Position numbers and translations under genes: made by a program. A DNA stretch of 64,000 bases from Actinospineispora spinosispora DSM 44797 (GTDB lineage: Bacteria; Actinomycetota; Actinomycetes; Mycobacteriales; Pseudonocardiaceae): the NCBI RefSeq assembly GCF_000429025.1, contig NZ_KE386838.1:113137-177136 (forward strand). The letters run 5' to 3'. Shown piece after piece: positions 23,892 to 32,198 of the stretch. Numbering within the stretch: position 1 is the first letter of the stretch; each line of letters begins with the position of its first letter. The notes below the pieces were generated by a model. That model searched no databases. It was not told the DNA's origin and saw only the letters and a program-made list of their open reading frames with translations.

Positions 23892-25691
23892 TTACTCGAC
23901 GGTGACGCTCTTGGCCAGGTTGCGGGGCTTGTCGATGTCGCGGCCCAGCGCGTTCGCCACGTGGTAGGCGAACATCTGCAGCGGGATGGTCAGCAGGATC
24001 GGGTCCAGCTCGGGTGAGTTCTTCGGCACCCGCAGCTCGGCGTCGACAAGACCCGCCGGCAGCTGCGCGTTGGTGACCGCGATGACCGGCCCACCGCGTG
24101 CCTTGATCTGCTCGATCGTCGAGATGTTCTTCGACAGCAGCTCGTCGTCCGGCACCAGCACGACGCTCGGCATCGCCGGGTTGATCAGCGCCAGCGGGCC
24201 GTGCTTGAGCTCGGCCGCCTGGTAGGCCTCGGCGTGCAGGTAGGAGATCTCCTTCAGCTTCTGCGCGCCCTCGCGGGCCACCGGCCACGCCCGGACCCTG
24301 CCGATGAAGAACATGTGCTCGGCGGAGGCGAACTTGCCGGCCACGTCGGCGACCTGGTCCTCGGTCTCCAGGACCTGCGCGATCTGGTCGGGCAGCGCCT
24401 GCAGCGCCGCGACCAGCCGCTCACCGTGCGCCGCCGACAGGTCCCTGACCCGGCCGAGCAGCAGCGCGAGCATCGCGAACGTGACGGTCATGTTGGTGAC
24501 GGCCTTGGTCGAGGCGACCGACACCTCGGGCCCCGCGTGCAGGAACACGCCGTTGCCGCACTCGCGGGCCACGGCGCTGCCGACGACGTTGACCACGCCG
24601 ATCACGTTGCCGCCCTTGCGCTTGAGCTCCTGCACGGCGGCGAGCGTGTCGAGCGTCTCGCCGGACTGGCTGATCGCCACGTACAGGGTGTCGGAGTCGA
24701 CGACCGGGTTGCGGTAGCGGAACTCCGAGGCGGGCTCGGCGTCAGCGGGCATCCTGGCCAGCTCCTCGACCAGGGTCGCGCCGAGCTGGCCCGCGTAGTA
24801 CGCCGATCCGCAGCCGAGGAACTTCACCCTGCGCACGCCGCGCAGGTCGCGCGGGTCGAGGCGCAGGCCGCCGAGGCGCGCCGTGTTGAACCGGTTGTCC
24901 AGCCGGCCGCGCAGCGCACGCCGGACGGCCTCCGGCTGCTCGGCCATCTCCTTGCGCATGAAGTCCTCGAACTGTCCGAGCTGGTAGTCCTCGTCGGACA
25001 GCTCGACGGTCTCCGCGCGGCCACTCGTGCGGAAGTCGTCGGCGCGCACCGTGGCGATCTCGCCGTCCTCCAGGTACACGACCCGCTGGGTGTGCCGGAC
25101 GAGCGCGGCGACGTCCGAGGCGATGAACGTCTCGCCTTCGCCGACACCGAGGACGAGCGGGCTGCCGTTGCGGGCGACGACCAGCTCGTCGGGGCGCTGC
25201 GAGTCGAGCACGACGAGACCGTAGGTGCCTTCGACGACCGACAGCGCGGACCGCACGGCCGCTTCGAGGGTGTCGGTCTGCTCGGCGCGGGCCGCGATCA
25301 GGTGGACGAGCGCCTCGGTGTCGGTGTCGGACACCAGCGTGACGCCGTCGGCCACGAGCTGCGCGCGCAACCGGTCGGCGTTCTCCACGATGCCGTTGTG
25401 CACGACGGCGAACCGGCCGGAGGTGTCGGTGTGCGGGTGCGCGTTGACGTCGGTCACCTCGCCGTGGGTGGCCCAGCGGGTGTGCGCGATGCCGACCGGC
25501 CCCGGCGCGGTCTCACCGACGAGCCTGCGCAGGTCCTCGACCCGTCCGGCGGTCTTGTGCACCTTCAGCCTGCGCCGCTGCACCAGCGCGACGCCCGCCG
25601 AGTCGTAGCCGCGGTACTCGAGCCTGCGCAAGCCCTCCAGCAGCACCGGGGCGGCCTGCCGATGGCCGATGTAGCCGACGATTCCGCACAT
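23892..25691 (-). CDS. glmS: Glutamine--fructose-6-phosphate aminotransferase (isomerizing)
   Basis: A 599-residue enzyme that makes glucosamine-6-phosphate from fructose-6-phosphate and glutamine, the first step toward peptidoglycan amino sugars. The N-terminal glutaminase domain begins MCGIVGYIGHRQA with the catalytic Cys2, and has GIAHTRWATHGEV and HNGIVEN. Two SIS domains follow, with SQSGETLDTLAA and STKAVTNM sugar-phosphate loops, and the C-terminal DKPRNLAKSVTVE. Length is close to the 609 of E. coli GlmS. AAGGGA precedes the ATG. A small gene lies 43 bases upstream on the same strand. Confidence 0.97.
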   Translation of the reverse strand: MCGIVGYIGHRQAAPVLLEGLRRLEYRGYDSAGVALVQRRRLKVHKTAGRVEDLRRLVGETAPGPVGIAHTRWATHGEVTDVNAHPHTDTSGRFAVVHNGIVENADRLRAQLVADGVTLVSDTDTEALVHLIAARAEQTDTLEAAVRSALSVVEGTYGLVVLDSQRPDELVVARNGSPLVLGVGEGETFIASDVAALVRHTQRVVYLEDGEIATVRADDFRTSGRAETVELSDEDYQLGQFEDFMRKEMAEQPEAVRRALRGRLDNRFNTARLGGLRLDPRDLRGVRRVKFLGCGSAYYAGQLGATLVEELARMPADAEPASEFRYRNPVVDSDTLYVAISQSGETLDTLAAVQELKRKGGNVIGVVNVVGSAVARECGNGVFLHAGPEVSVASTKAVTNMTVTFAMLALLLGRVRDLSAAHGERLVAALQALPDQIAQVLETEDQVADVAGKFASAEHMFFIGRVRAWPVAREGAQKLKEISYLHAEAYQAAELKHGPLALINPAMPSVVLVPDDELLSKNISTIEQIKARGGPVIAVTNAQLPAGLVDAELRVPKNSPELDPILLTIPLQMFAYHVANALGRDIDKPRNLAKSVTVE

Positions 25692-25734
25692 GTGATCCCT
25701 TTCTGGGGCTTCAGGGGTGGTCGAGCAGAGTGGG

Positions 25735-26019
25735 TCAGCCGTAGACGAGCCGGCGCAGCTGCCGCTCGGTCAGCGGGCTCGCGGCGACTCGTCGCCCGGC
25801 CAGCTCGGCGCCGATCTGCGGCCAGATCGTTGCGTTGGGGTGTCCTCGCCGGTGCAGCTCGGCGTGCCGGCGCCGGACGAACTCCTCGGTGGTCTCACCG
25901 AAGTAGCCGAGCACGTCGGCGACGAGCCGCACCGCGATCTCCGGAGCCAGCCCGGTGGACGCCACGACGTGACGAATCAGCTCGTCGTGCCGGACCGCAG
26001 GGCCGCTGGGGAGACTCAC
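25735..26019 (-). CDS. Small hypothetical protein upstream of glmS
   Basis: A 94-residue frame starting at GTG 26019; the frame is open further upstream but into a repeat-containing region. The product looks globular and helical (AVRHDELIRHVVASTGLAPEI; TEEFVRRRHAELHRRGHPN) with no membrane segment or metal motif. I do not recognise it. It ends 43 bases before glmS and may share its transcript. Confidence 0.6.
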   Translation of the reverse strand: MSLPSGPAVRHDELIRHVVASTGLAPEIAVRLVADVLGYFGETTEEFVRRRHAELHRRGHPNATIWPQIGAELAGRRVAASPLTERQLRRLVYG

Positions 26020-26060
26020 AAGAGCCGAGTCTGGCACCGGATGGCCCCAGTTGGCCAATC

Positions 26061-26160
26061 TCCTGCCCGATTTCGGGCAGGAATCCACAATGCAGGGCGT
26101 GTGCCCGCTGGCCATCCAGTGGTCAGGGGTTGCAGGGTGTCCCCCGCTGGCCATCCAGTG
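26061..26160. repeat. Short hairpin and a 17-bp direct repeat upstream of the glmS-linked gene
   Basis: TCCTGCCCGA/TTCGGGCAGGA forms a hairpin at 26061-26082. CCGCTGGCCATCCAGTG occurs twice, at 26105-26121 and 26144-26160, 39 bases apart. Both lie upstream of the small gene starting at 26019 and could be operator-like; nothing links them to a named regulator. Confidence 0.6.
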
Positions 26161-26290
26161 TCTTGGTGTGGGCAGGCCAGGATCGCGGGGAAAAGGAGCA
26201 GTCTGCGGCGCTCTTTAGACCACGGCTGCGCCGCGTCCCCACCGCGTGCAGATGCGTGGAAGGGTGACTGTTTCCAGCCCGCACGGGCCG

Positions 26291-26364
26291 TTTTCATGAT
26301 CACCACCGTCTGAGGGCTGTTTTTCGGGCGGAAAACAGCCCTCACACGGTGGTGACCATGAAAA
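26291..26364. repeat. Large inverted repeat with 33-bp arms
   Basis: The left arm begins TTTTCATGATCACCACCG and the right arm ends CGGTGGTGACCATGAAAA; the inner stem GAGGGCTGTTTT/AAAACAGCCCTC closes on a loop of seven bases. Only two or three mismatches occur in about 33 bp. It lies in the roughly 800-bp gene-free interval 26020-26817 and resembles no other repeat in the window. Confidence 0.85.
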
Positions 26365-26396
26365 CCCGGCCTCGAAAGCGCCAGCACTCCCTGACA

Positions 26397-26535
26397 AGCC
26401 GGCTCCGCGAGTCTCCCCGAAGGGGGCTCAGTGTTTCCGGTTGCGGGCCCCCGGAGCGAAGCGGAGTGGGGTCCCTGCCGGGAACTTGGGACGCGCGAGG
26501 GCCAGCCGGAAATCCCGTCACTCCTCCGGGGTGCC
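26397..26535. repeat. Partial or hybrid copy of the ~210-bp repeat
   Basis: It starts with AAGCCGGCTCCGCGAGTCTCC and a GAAGG step as in the full copies, then diverges into a different hairpin (GGGCCCCCGG ... GGGGTCCC) and a GGGACGCGCGAGGGCCAG block. The CCGGCGAAGGCCGG and CAGAAAAA parts are missing. Confidence 0.5.
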
Positions 26536-26817
26536 CCGGTACGGTGATTATGCTGAAACACCGGCCGCGTATGATCAGTTGCATGCGTCAACCAGCACCT
26601 CCGGGCGACGAAGCGAGCGTAGCGCTCTGACGGTCATGCACACACCGACACCGCACCTCCTCAGCCGGCACTACCCATCGGGTGACCGCTGGGCGCATCA
26701 AAGCACCCCGCTGAGACGAGATGACCCGGTTGGCCTAGTCTCTCCGAACCAGCAGATCGCGTTCTCATCGCTTCTCGAAGGCCGCCCGTCGAGGCAGGCC
26801 GCGATGCACCGCGCCCT

Positions 26818-28872
26818 GTGGAGTTCCTGTTCGTTGGCCTCAGTATGGATCTAGGAGCGGCCCCGCTGCGGCGTGCAACCGGGCGGCGCACTTCACCTCG
26901 GGCCGAGGATTCCGGCTCGAAGTCGAGTGCCCGGTCCTCGACCGGATCCACCTCCGCGAAGTCCGCCGCTTCGGCGAAGGCACCCAAGCCGGGTAAGTCG
27001 AAGAAGTCGTCGGCCAAGCAGGTCAAGGGCGACATCAAGGACATCGGGTTGTTGCGCCAGCTCTGGCGCTACCGCCGTTACGGCCGGACCCAGATGCCCG
27101 CGCTGCTGGTCGGCCTGCTGATGCGCATCGGTGAGCTGCTCGCCGACCTGGCGACCCCGTGGCCGCTCGCGCTGGTGATCGATCACCTGTTCCAGCACAA
27201 GCCGCTGGCCGCGCCGGTCCAGTACATCGCCACTCTCGCCGGTGACGAGCCGCTGGCGATCCTGTCGGTCGCTGCCGCGTCCGTGCTGGTGATCACCGGC
27301 TTCTCCGGCTTGTTCGACTACCTCGGCGACCGGATGATGAACGGCGCCGGTGAGCGCATCACCTCCGCCATCCGCACGGACGTCTTCGGCCAGCTGCAGC
27401 GGCTGCCGATGCGCTACCACGACAAGCACGCGGTCGGTGAGCTGACCAGCCGGATCGCCACCGACACGGCTCGCATCGAGGACAGCCTGGTCGGCATCTT
27501 CTCGACGCTGATCCCGGGCACGCTGACCTTGCTCGGCATCACCGGCATGTTGCTGGCGATGGACTGGCGGCTCGGTCTGATCGCGCTGTGTGCCGCGCCG
27601 CTGGTGTTCTTCACCGCGATCCGCTACACGCGGCTGACCCGCAAGTCCGCCCGTCGCCAGCGCGCGGCGGAGGGTGTGCTGTCCGGTTTCGTCGCCGAGT
27701 CGCTGCAGGGCATCCGCACCATCCAGGCGTACGGCCGTCAGGACCTGCACGACGAGCGGTTCGGCTCGGACAACGAGAAGGTGCTGAAGACCGGGCTGCG
27801 CGCGGTCGAGCTGCGCGCGCGGTTCACTCCGCTGCTGGAGACCGTCGCGGCGCTGGGCAGTGCGGCGCTGCTGTTCGTCGGTGGCATCGGTGTGGTGAAC
27901 AACTGGTGGCAGGTCGGCGTGCTGATCGTCGTCACGAGCTACCTGCGCAGCATGCTCGCCCCGATGCGGCAGCTGTCCAAGCTGACCATGACGTTCACCA
28001 AGGGCGCGGCGTCGGCGGAGCGGGTATCGGCGATCATCGACCAGACCCGCCCGGTCATCGACATCCGCCAGCCGCTCCCGGTGCGGACCCTGGGCGGCAT
28101 CCAGCTGCGGGATGTCGGCCTGGACTACGGCCGTGGCCCGGTGCTGAACAACCTGAACCTCGCCATCTACCCGGGTGAGCGGATCGTACTGTTCGGTCAG
28201 AACGGCGCGGGCAAGTCGACCGTGCTGTCCCTGATCGCCGGGTTGTACCCGCCCACCCGTGGCTCGGTGCGCCTCGACGGGTTCCCGCTGGCCGACGTTC
28301 CGGAATGGTGGCTGCACCGGCAGGTCGCGGTCGTCCTGCAGGACACGTTCCTGTTCTCCGGCACGCTGATCGACAACATCCGGTACGGACGGCCCGAGGC
28401 GACCGACGAGGAGGTCCTCGCGGTCGCGGAGGCCGCGTTGGTCACCGAGTTCGCCGCGAAACTCCCGGACGGCATGAACACCAAGCTCAGCGATGGCGGC
28501 ACCGGGTTGTCCGGTGGTCAGCGTCAGCGCGTCGGCATCGCCAGAGCACTGCTGTTGGACTCGCCGGTCGTGCTGCTGGACGAGCCGACCACCGGTCTCG
28601 ACGTGAACGCCGAGGAGCTCGTGGTGAAGGCCCTCACGAAGCTCGTACAGGGCCGTACCGTCGTGATGACGACCCACACGCCGGCGCTGACCCGCCTGGC
28701 GACCCGCACGGTCCAGCTCCAGCGCGGCGCACTCGCCCCCCAGGGTCCGATGCAGCAGGGCCAGATGCGCCCGCCGCCTCCCGGCCGTCCCCGGCAGCCC
28801 GTCCAGCAGCCCGCCCCGATCGAGCAGGCGGACGCACCGGAACAGCAGAAAACCCCAGACCACACCCCGTGA
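26818..28872 (+). CDS. ABC exporter, fused transmembrane and ATP-binding domains
   Basis: A 684-residue half-transporter. An N-terminal extension of about 75 residues is rich in Ser, Lys and Arg; six transmembrane helices span about residues 95-370, and the nucleotide-binding domain has Walker A GQNGAGKST, the signature LSGGQRQRVGIARALLL and Walker B VVLLDEPTTGLD. A Pro/Gln-rich tail follows. It is the type I exporter fold, probably a homodimer; the substrate is unknown. GTG 26818 and ATG 26845 are both possible starts and neither has a clear ribosome site. The stop codon lies in the palindrome at 28867. Confidence 0.92.
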   Translation: MEFLFVGLSMDLGAAPLRRATGRRTSPRAEDSGSKSSARSSTGSTSAKSAASAKAPKPGKSKKSSAKQVKGDIKDIGLLRQLWRYRRYGRTQMPALLVGLLMRIGELLADLATPWPLALVIDHLFQHKPLAAPVQYIATLAGDEPLAILSVAAASVLVITGFSGLFDYLGDRMMNGAGERITSAIRTDVFGQLQRLPMRYHDKHAVGELTSRIATDTARIEDSLVGIFSTLIPGTLTLLGITGMLLAMDWRLGLIALCAAPLVFFTAIRYTRLTRKSARRQRAAEGVLSGFVAESLQGIRTIQAYGRQDLHDERFGSDNEKVLKTGLRAVELRARFTPLLETVAALGSAALLFVGGIGVVNNWWQVGVLIVVTSYLRSMLAPMRQLSKLTMTFTKGAASAERVSAIIDQTRPVIDIRQPLPVRTLGGIQLRDVGLDYGRGPVLNNLNLAIYPGERIVLFGQNGAGKSTVLSLIAGLYPPTRGSVRLDGFPLADVPEWWLHRQVAVVLQDTFLFSGTLIDNIRYGRPEATDEEVLAVAEAALVTEFAAKLPDGMNTKLSDGGTGLSGGQRQRVGIARALLLDSPVVLLDEPTTGLDVNAEELVVKALTKLVQGRTVVMTTHTPALTRLATRTVQLQRGALAPQGPMQQGQMRPPPPGRPRQPVQQPAPIEQADAPEQQKTPDHTP

Positions 28873-28910
28873 GTGTTATGGGCTGCTATGGCAGCCCATA
28901 ACACTCACGG
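28867..28910. repeat. CGTGAGTG-type palindrome (copy 5)
   Basis: Perfect arms CCGTGAGTGTTATGGGCTGC and complement around TATG. The left arm gives CCG TGA, the last sense codon and stop of the ABC exporter gene. The convergent HTTM gene ends 39 bases beyond. Confidence 0.88.
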
Positions 28911-28948
28911 GCAGTGAGCTGGGGTTTTGCTTGCTCGGTGCAGGCTGG

Positions 28949-29887
28949 TCAGCGGCGGCGGGTGAAGATCTCCAGGATCTTCTCCACGTCGAACCACGGG
29001 GCGAAGCTCACGCCGGACATCTGGTAGCGGAACTTGATGCCCATGATGACCCGGATGCCCCAGTGCATGCCGAACAGGGCCAGCGCCATCAGCTTGCCGA
29101 ACTTGCGGTTGATCAGACCGAGCGGCGCGCCCAGCTCCATGGCGAGCGAACCGGCGGCGAACGCGGTGAACAGGTGCTCGTGCTTGTACGTCGCGTACGC
29201 GGCGGCCGGCGCCTCGGAGCCGAACACCTCCTTGCGCACGCCGTCCACGGCGACCTGGCGCCGCATCGAGCTGCCCTTCGCCCAGGACCAGCCGAGCGGT
29301 CCGGCGACCTTGGACACGCCGGAGAGCAGGTACACCGCCGTCGACACGGCGTTCATCAGCTGCAGTGGCCAGCCGTAGCGCTTGTGCGGCTCGGGTGTCT
29401 TCGCACTGGACAGCAGCGCGTCGACCGACACGGCGTCGGCCGCCCTGGTCGCGCCGAGCACGATGCTGTGCATGACCAGCGAGTTGTCGCTGTGGAAGAT
29501 CATCGACCAGGAGTTGCGGTAGGACAGTGTCCAGCTCAGCAACGACGAGTGCACCGGGCCGACGACCTTGTGCCCGGCGCCGAGCGCGAACAGCGCGGTG
29601 CTGACCAGGGTCGCGTCGTTGAGCGCGTCCGCGACCGGCGCGGGGATCGGCTTGCGCAGCACCCGGACCGGGCCGACCGGAGCGAACAGCGCCGGGTCGG
29701 TGCGGTTCAGCCGGTGGAAGGCGTCGCGGCGCTTACGCAGGTAGTAGAACGTGTAGCCGCCGATGAGCAGCCGGACCATCCCGAGCCGGGCCGGTGGGGC
29801 CGCTACGACCCCACCGAGGCCTTTGAGGGCACGCAGCCCCTTGCCGGGGGTCTTCTCTTTCACGGCCTTCGTCTTGCGTGCCCTCAC
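28949..29887 (-). CDS. HTTM-domain membrane protein (vitamin K-dependent carboxylase-like)
   Basis: A 312-residue integral membrane protein with several hydrophobic segments and a basic N-terminus. LVSTALFALGAGHKVVGPVHSSLLSWTLSYRNSWSMIFHSDN is split here only in part, but the pattern of helix, HSS and SMIFHSDN motifs and the later LLSGVSKVAGPLGWSWAKG is that of HTTM proteins related to gamma-glutamyl carboxylase. Enzymatic activity is not established for bacterial members. It overlaps the upstream gene by four bases, so the two form a coupled pair. Confidence 0.8.
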   Translation of the reverse strand: MRARKTKAVKEKTPGKGLRALKGLGGVVAAPPARLGMVRLLIGGYTFYYLRKRRDAFHRLNRTDPALFAPVGPVRVLRKPIPAPVADALNDATLVSTALFALGAGHKVVGPVHSSLLSWTLSYRNSWSMIFHSDNSLVMHSIVLGATRAADAVSVDALLSSAKTPEPHKRYGWPLQLMNAVSTAVYLLSGVSKVAGPLGWSWAKGSSMRRQVAVDGVRKEVFGSEAPAAAYATYKHEHLFTAFAAGSLAMELGAPLGLINRKFGKLMALALFGMHWGIRVIMGIKFRYQMSGVSFAPWFDVEKILEIFTRRR

Positions 29888-30411
29888 TGGGGAACCGCCG
29901 CCACGTCCGTACCGTCCAACAGGGTTTCGAGTCCGGGTACCCGGACTACGTCGGCACCGGCGATGAACGTTTCCTCGCCCTCGATCTGGTGCTTCAACAT
30001 GCAGTTGTCAAGGTCGAACTCGCCCTTCACGATCTCGATCCGCACGACGTCCTCGAGACCGATCTCGCGGCTCGCCCGCGCGGCCAGCAGCTCCACGAAG
30101 CTTTCGGCGCGCTCCTCGCGGACGACCCGGTTGAGCTGGCGGCGAACCTGGTTCAGACCGCCGGTCCCGAGCAGCCGGTGCGGCAGGTAGCCGCGGCTGC
30201 CGTCGGCCATCACGCCGACGATGTAGTTGATGTTCGCGTACTGCCGTCGACGCGCGCTGAACATCGGGTAGTAGGACAGCGGAAACCCGTCCGCCTTCTT
30301 CTCGGCCGACCGGAAGTGCTGGCGCAACGGGTACAGCATCGCTCCGAGCATCACCGTGGCGAGCAGGGTGGCCTTCCCGCGCTCGCGCGGTGCCCATCTC
30401 TCTGCATCCAT
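29884..30411 (-). CDS. Hypothetical membrane-anchored partner of the HTTM protein
   Basis: A 175-residue protein with one N-terminal hydrophobic segment (TLLATVMLGAMLYPL, residues 14-28) and a soluble remainder. PLSYYPMFSARR near residue 45 is a recognisable block often found in the small partner of HTTM proteins; the rest is mixed alpha/beta with FDLDNCMLKHQ near the end. Its stop overlaps the HTTM start (ATGA, 29884-29887). AAGGCGG upstream supports the ATG. It presumably works with the HTTM protein at the membrane; the reaction is unknown. Confidence 0.75.
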   Translation of the reverse strand: MDAERWAPRERGKATLLATVMLGAMLYPLRQHFRSAEKKADGFPLSYYPMFSARRRQYANINYIVGVMADGSRGYLPHRLLGTGGLNQVRRQLNRVVREERAESFVELLAARASREIGLEDVVRIEIVKGEFDLDNCMLKHQIEGEETFIAGADVVRVPGLETLLDGTDVAAVPQ

Positions 30412-30637
30412 GATCCACCGCCTTGTTACACAACGTGACCGGCCTGAGAGAACCTCAACGTTTCTGGGTGAGAATAATCCCTGGCGAAATAGAGAACGAA
30501 GCGTCCTCCACTAAAGTTACGGGTACCGATGTGATAGGTGGTAAAGGGCTCTGATTAGGCTCGGTTCAGTGTCCTACCTCCGCGCCTCGTTCGACACCTC
30601 GTTCGGACTCTGACGACCCCCGATGGAGAGCCCCGAG

Positions 30638-31771
30638 ATGACCCGTTTCGTCGATGTCTCCGCCTACCTGCCGGACGGTCGACGCACCCCGGGTCGGCTC
30701 GGCCCGGGTCAGCTCACCACTGTCCCGCTCGAGGTGGTGTCCGTCGGCCCCACCGAGCTCGTTCTCCCCGAGGTCACGGTGCGTGACGAGCGCGGAGTGC
30801 CGCTGCTCGACCCGAACGAGACCCAGCTGCTGTCCGAGCCGTCCCAGGGCGGCGGCCCGAGGGTCACCGCCGACGAGGACTTCCAGGCGCGCGTCTTCGG
30901 TCTCACCAACACCGCGGTCAACGCGCAGCGGATGCTGCGCACGATGGCCGAGCTGCTCGGCCAGCCGTTGCCGCACCTGTTGATCCGGATCGGCATGCAC
31001 GAGAGCCCCCGGCGCTGGCGCGGCGGTCACTACCGGGTGGCCGCGCGGTCCTACGACCCGCCGGAGTTCGGCGACGCCCAGGTCACCGGCGAGATCCACC
31101 TCGGCGGCGGCGACGGCCAGATTCCAGACCCGGACGGCGGCGAGCCGTACTTCGGCGCGCCCTCGCACAACCTGGCGATCGTGTACCACGAGATCGGCCA
31201 CCACGTCTGCCGGCACACCGCCGACTTCCGCCTCAACCAGCTGCGCCCACCGACCGAGCAGACCAACAAGAAGGTCGCCGTCGACGAGGGCACCTGCGAC
31301 ATCCTCACCGCGATCATGCTGGACCGCCCGGACATCTACGGCTGGCACCGCGCCACCACCCCGGAGTGGGAGCGCAGGCGTCGCGGGCTGCACCCGCGCT
31401 GGACGATGGCCCGCTTCGAGGGCGGCTCGTTCGACCCGCACTTCGACGGCACGATCTGGGCGTCCGGGTGCTGGACGGCCAGGGAGAGTGTCGCGGCGGC
31501 CGGGTACGACCGCGCCCGGTTCGACCGCATGCTGCTGCAGGGCCTGCATCTGTCCGGCGCGTTGCCGGAGGACGGCCGCAGCGAGGAGGAGCGGACCAAG
31601 CTCGCGCTCAAGCAGCGCCGCTACGTCTCCACCCTGCTGGAGGCGCTGCTGGCCGCCGACCCCGAGCTGACCGACCCGGTGCTGGCCGGCATGGCCGCGC
31701 ACGGCATCCACCCCGGGGCCAGCAACGTGGCGCTGCGAGAAGCGGCCCTGGCGGCGAAGCTCGCGTCGTAG
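30638..31771 (+). CDS. Putative zinc metallopeptidase (gluzincin type)
   Basis: A 377-residue protein. ATG 30638 is preferred to 30623 because GGAGAG lies eight bases upstream. The zinc motif HEIGHH (HExxH) lies near residue 184, and DEGTCD about 35 residues later would supply the glutamate third ligand, a gluzincin layout like thermolysin relatives. The N-terminal 80 residues are beta-rich with no signal peptide. The C-terminal half is Arg-rich and helical. The substrate is unknown. The ankyrin gene starts 12 bases after the stop, suggesting a two-gene operon. Confidence 0.8.
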   Translation: MTRFVDVSAYLPDGRRTPGRLGPGQLTTVPLEVVSVGPTELVLPEVTVRDERGVPLLDPNETQLLSEPSQGGGPRVTADEDFQARVFGLTNTAVNAQRMLRTMAELLGQPLPHLLIRIGMHESPRRWRGGHYRVAARSYDPPEFGDAQVTGEIHLGGGDGQIPDPDGGEPYFGAPSHNLAIVYHEIGHHVCRHTADFRLNQLRPPTEQTNKKVAVDEGTCDILTAIMLDRPDIYGWHRATTPEWERRRRGLHPRWTMARFEGGSFDPHFDGTIWASGCWTARESVAAAGYDRARFDRMLLQGLHLSGALPEDGRSEEERTKLALKQRRYVSTLLEALLAADPELTDPVLAGMAAHGIHPGASNVALREAALAAKLAS

Positions 31772-31782
31772 GATCGGCTCCG

Positions 31783-32190
31783 ATGGATGTCGTACCGGAG
31801 CAACCCGACGAGAAGCTGGTCGAGCTGGCCTCCCGCCTGTTCGCGATGGCCAGGGAGGGCGACACCGGCTCGCTGGTCGCCTATGTCGACGCCGGGGTTC
31901 CGGTGAACCTGAGCAACGACAAGGGCGACAGCCTGATCATGCTCGCCGCGTACCACGGGCACGCCGACACGGTATCCGCACTGGTCGACCGGGGCGCCGA
32001 CGTCAACCGGCTCAACGGCCGGGGCCAGTCGCCGATCGCCGGCGCGGTCTTCAAGGGTGAGGACGACGTGGTGCGCGCGCTCCTGGCGGGCGGTGCCGAC
32101 CCGGCGGCGGGCCATCCGACCGCTCTGGACACGGCGTCGATGTTCGGCCGCCAGGACCTGCTCGACCTCCTGGCATCGCCGCCCGACTGA
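31783..32190 (+). CDS. Ankyrin-repeat protein
   Basis: A 135-residue protein made of about three to four ankyrin repeats: GDTGSLVAYVDAGVPVN, KGDSLIMLAAYHGHADTVSALVDRG in part, GQSPIAGAVFKGEDDVVRALLAGGADP and a degenerate last repeat ending LLDLLAS. Ankyrin repeats mediate protein-protein contacts. It begins 12 bases after the metallopeptidase stop, so it may bind or inhibit that enzyme (inference). It ends eight bases before the convergent Scr1-type regulator. Confidence 0.9.
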   Translation: MDVVPEQPDEKLVELASRLFAMAREGDTGSLVAYVDAGVPVNLSNDKGDSLIMLAAYHGHADTVSALVDRGADVNRLNGRGQSPIAGAVFKGEDDVVRALLAGGADPAAGHPTALDTASMFGRQDLLDLLASPPD

Positions 32191-32198
32191 GCCGCCGC

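Noticed and set aside
26818..26844. Hydrophobic N-terminus MEFLFVGLS as a signal sequence of the ABC exporter
   Set aside because: Too short, and probably only 5' read-through before ATG 26845; the start remains undecided.
26441..26854. Open frame in the repeat-filled gap before the ABC exporter
   Set aside because: It crosses a degraded repeat, lacks a ribosome site and shows no recognisable sequence.
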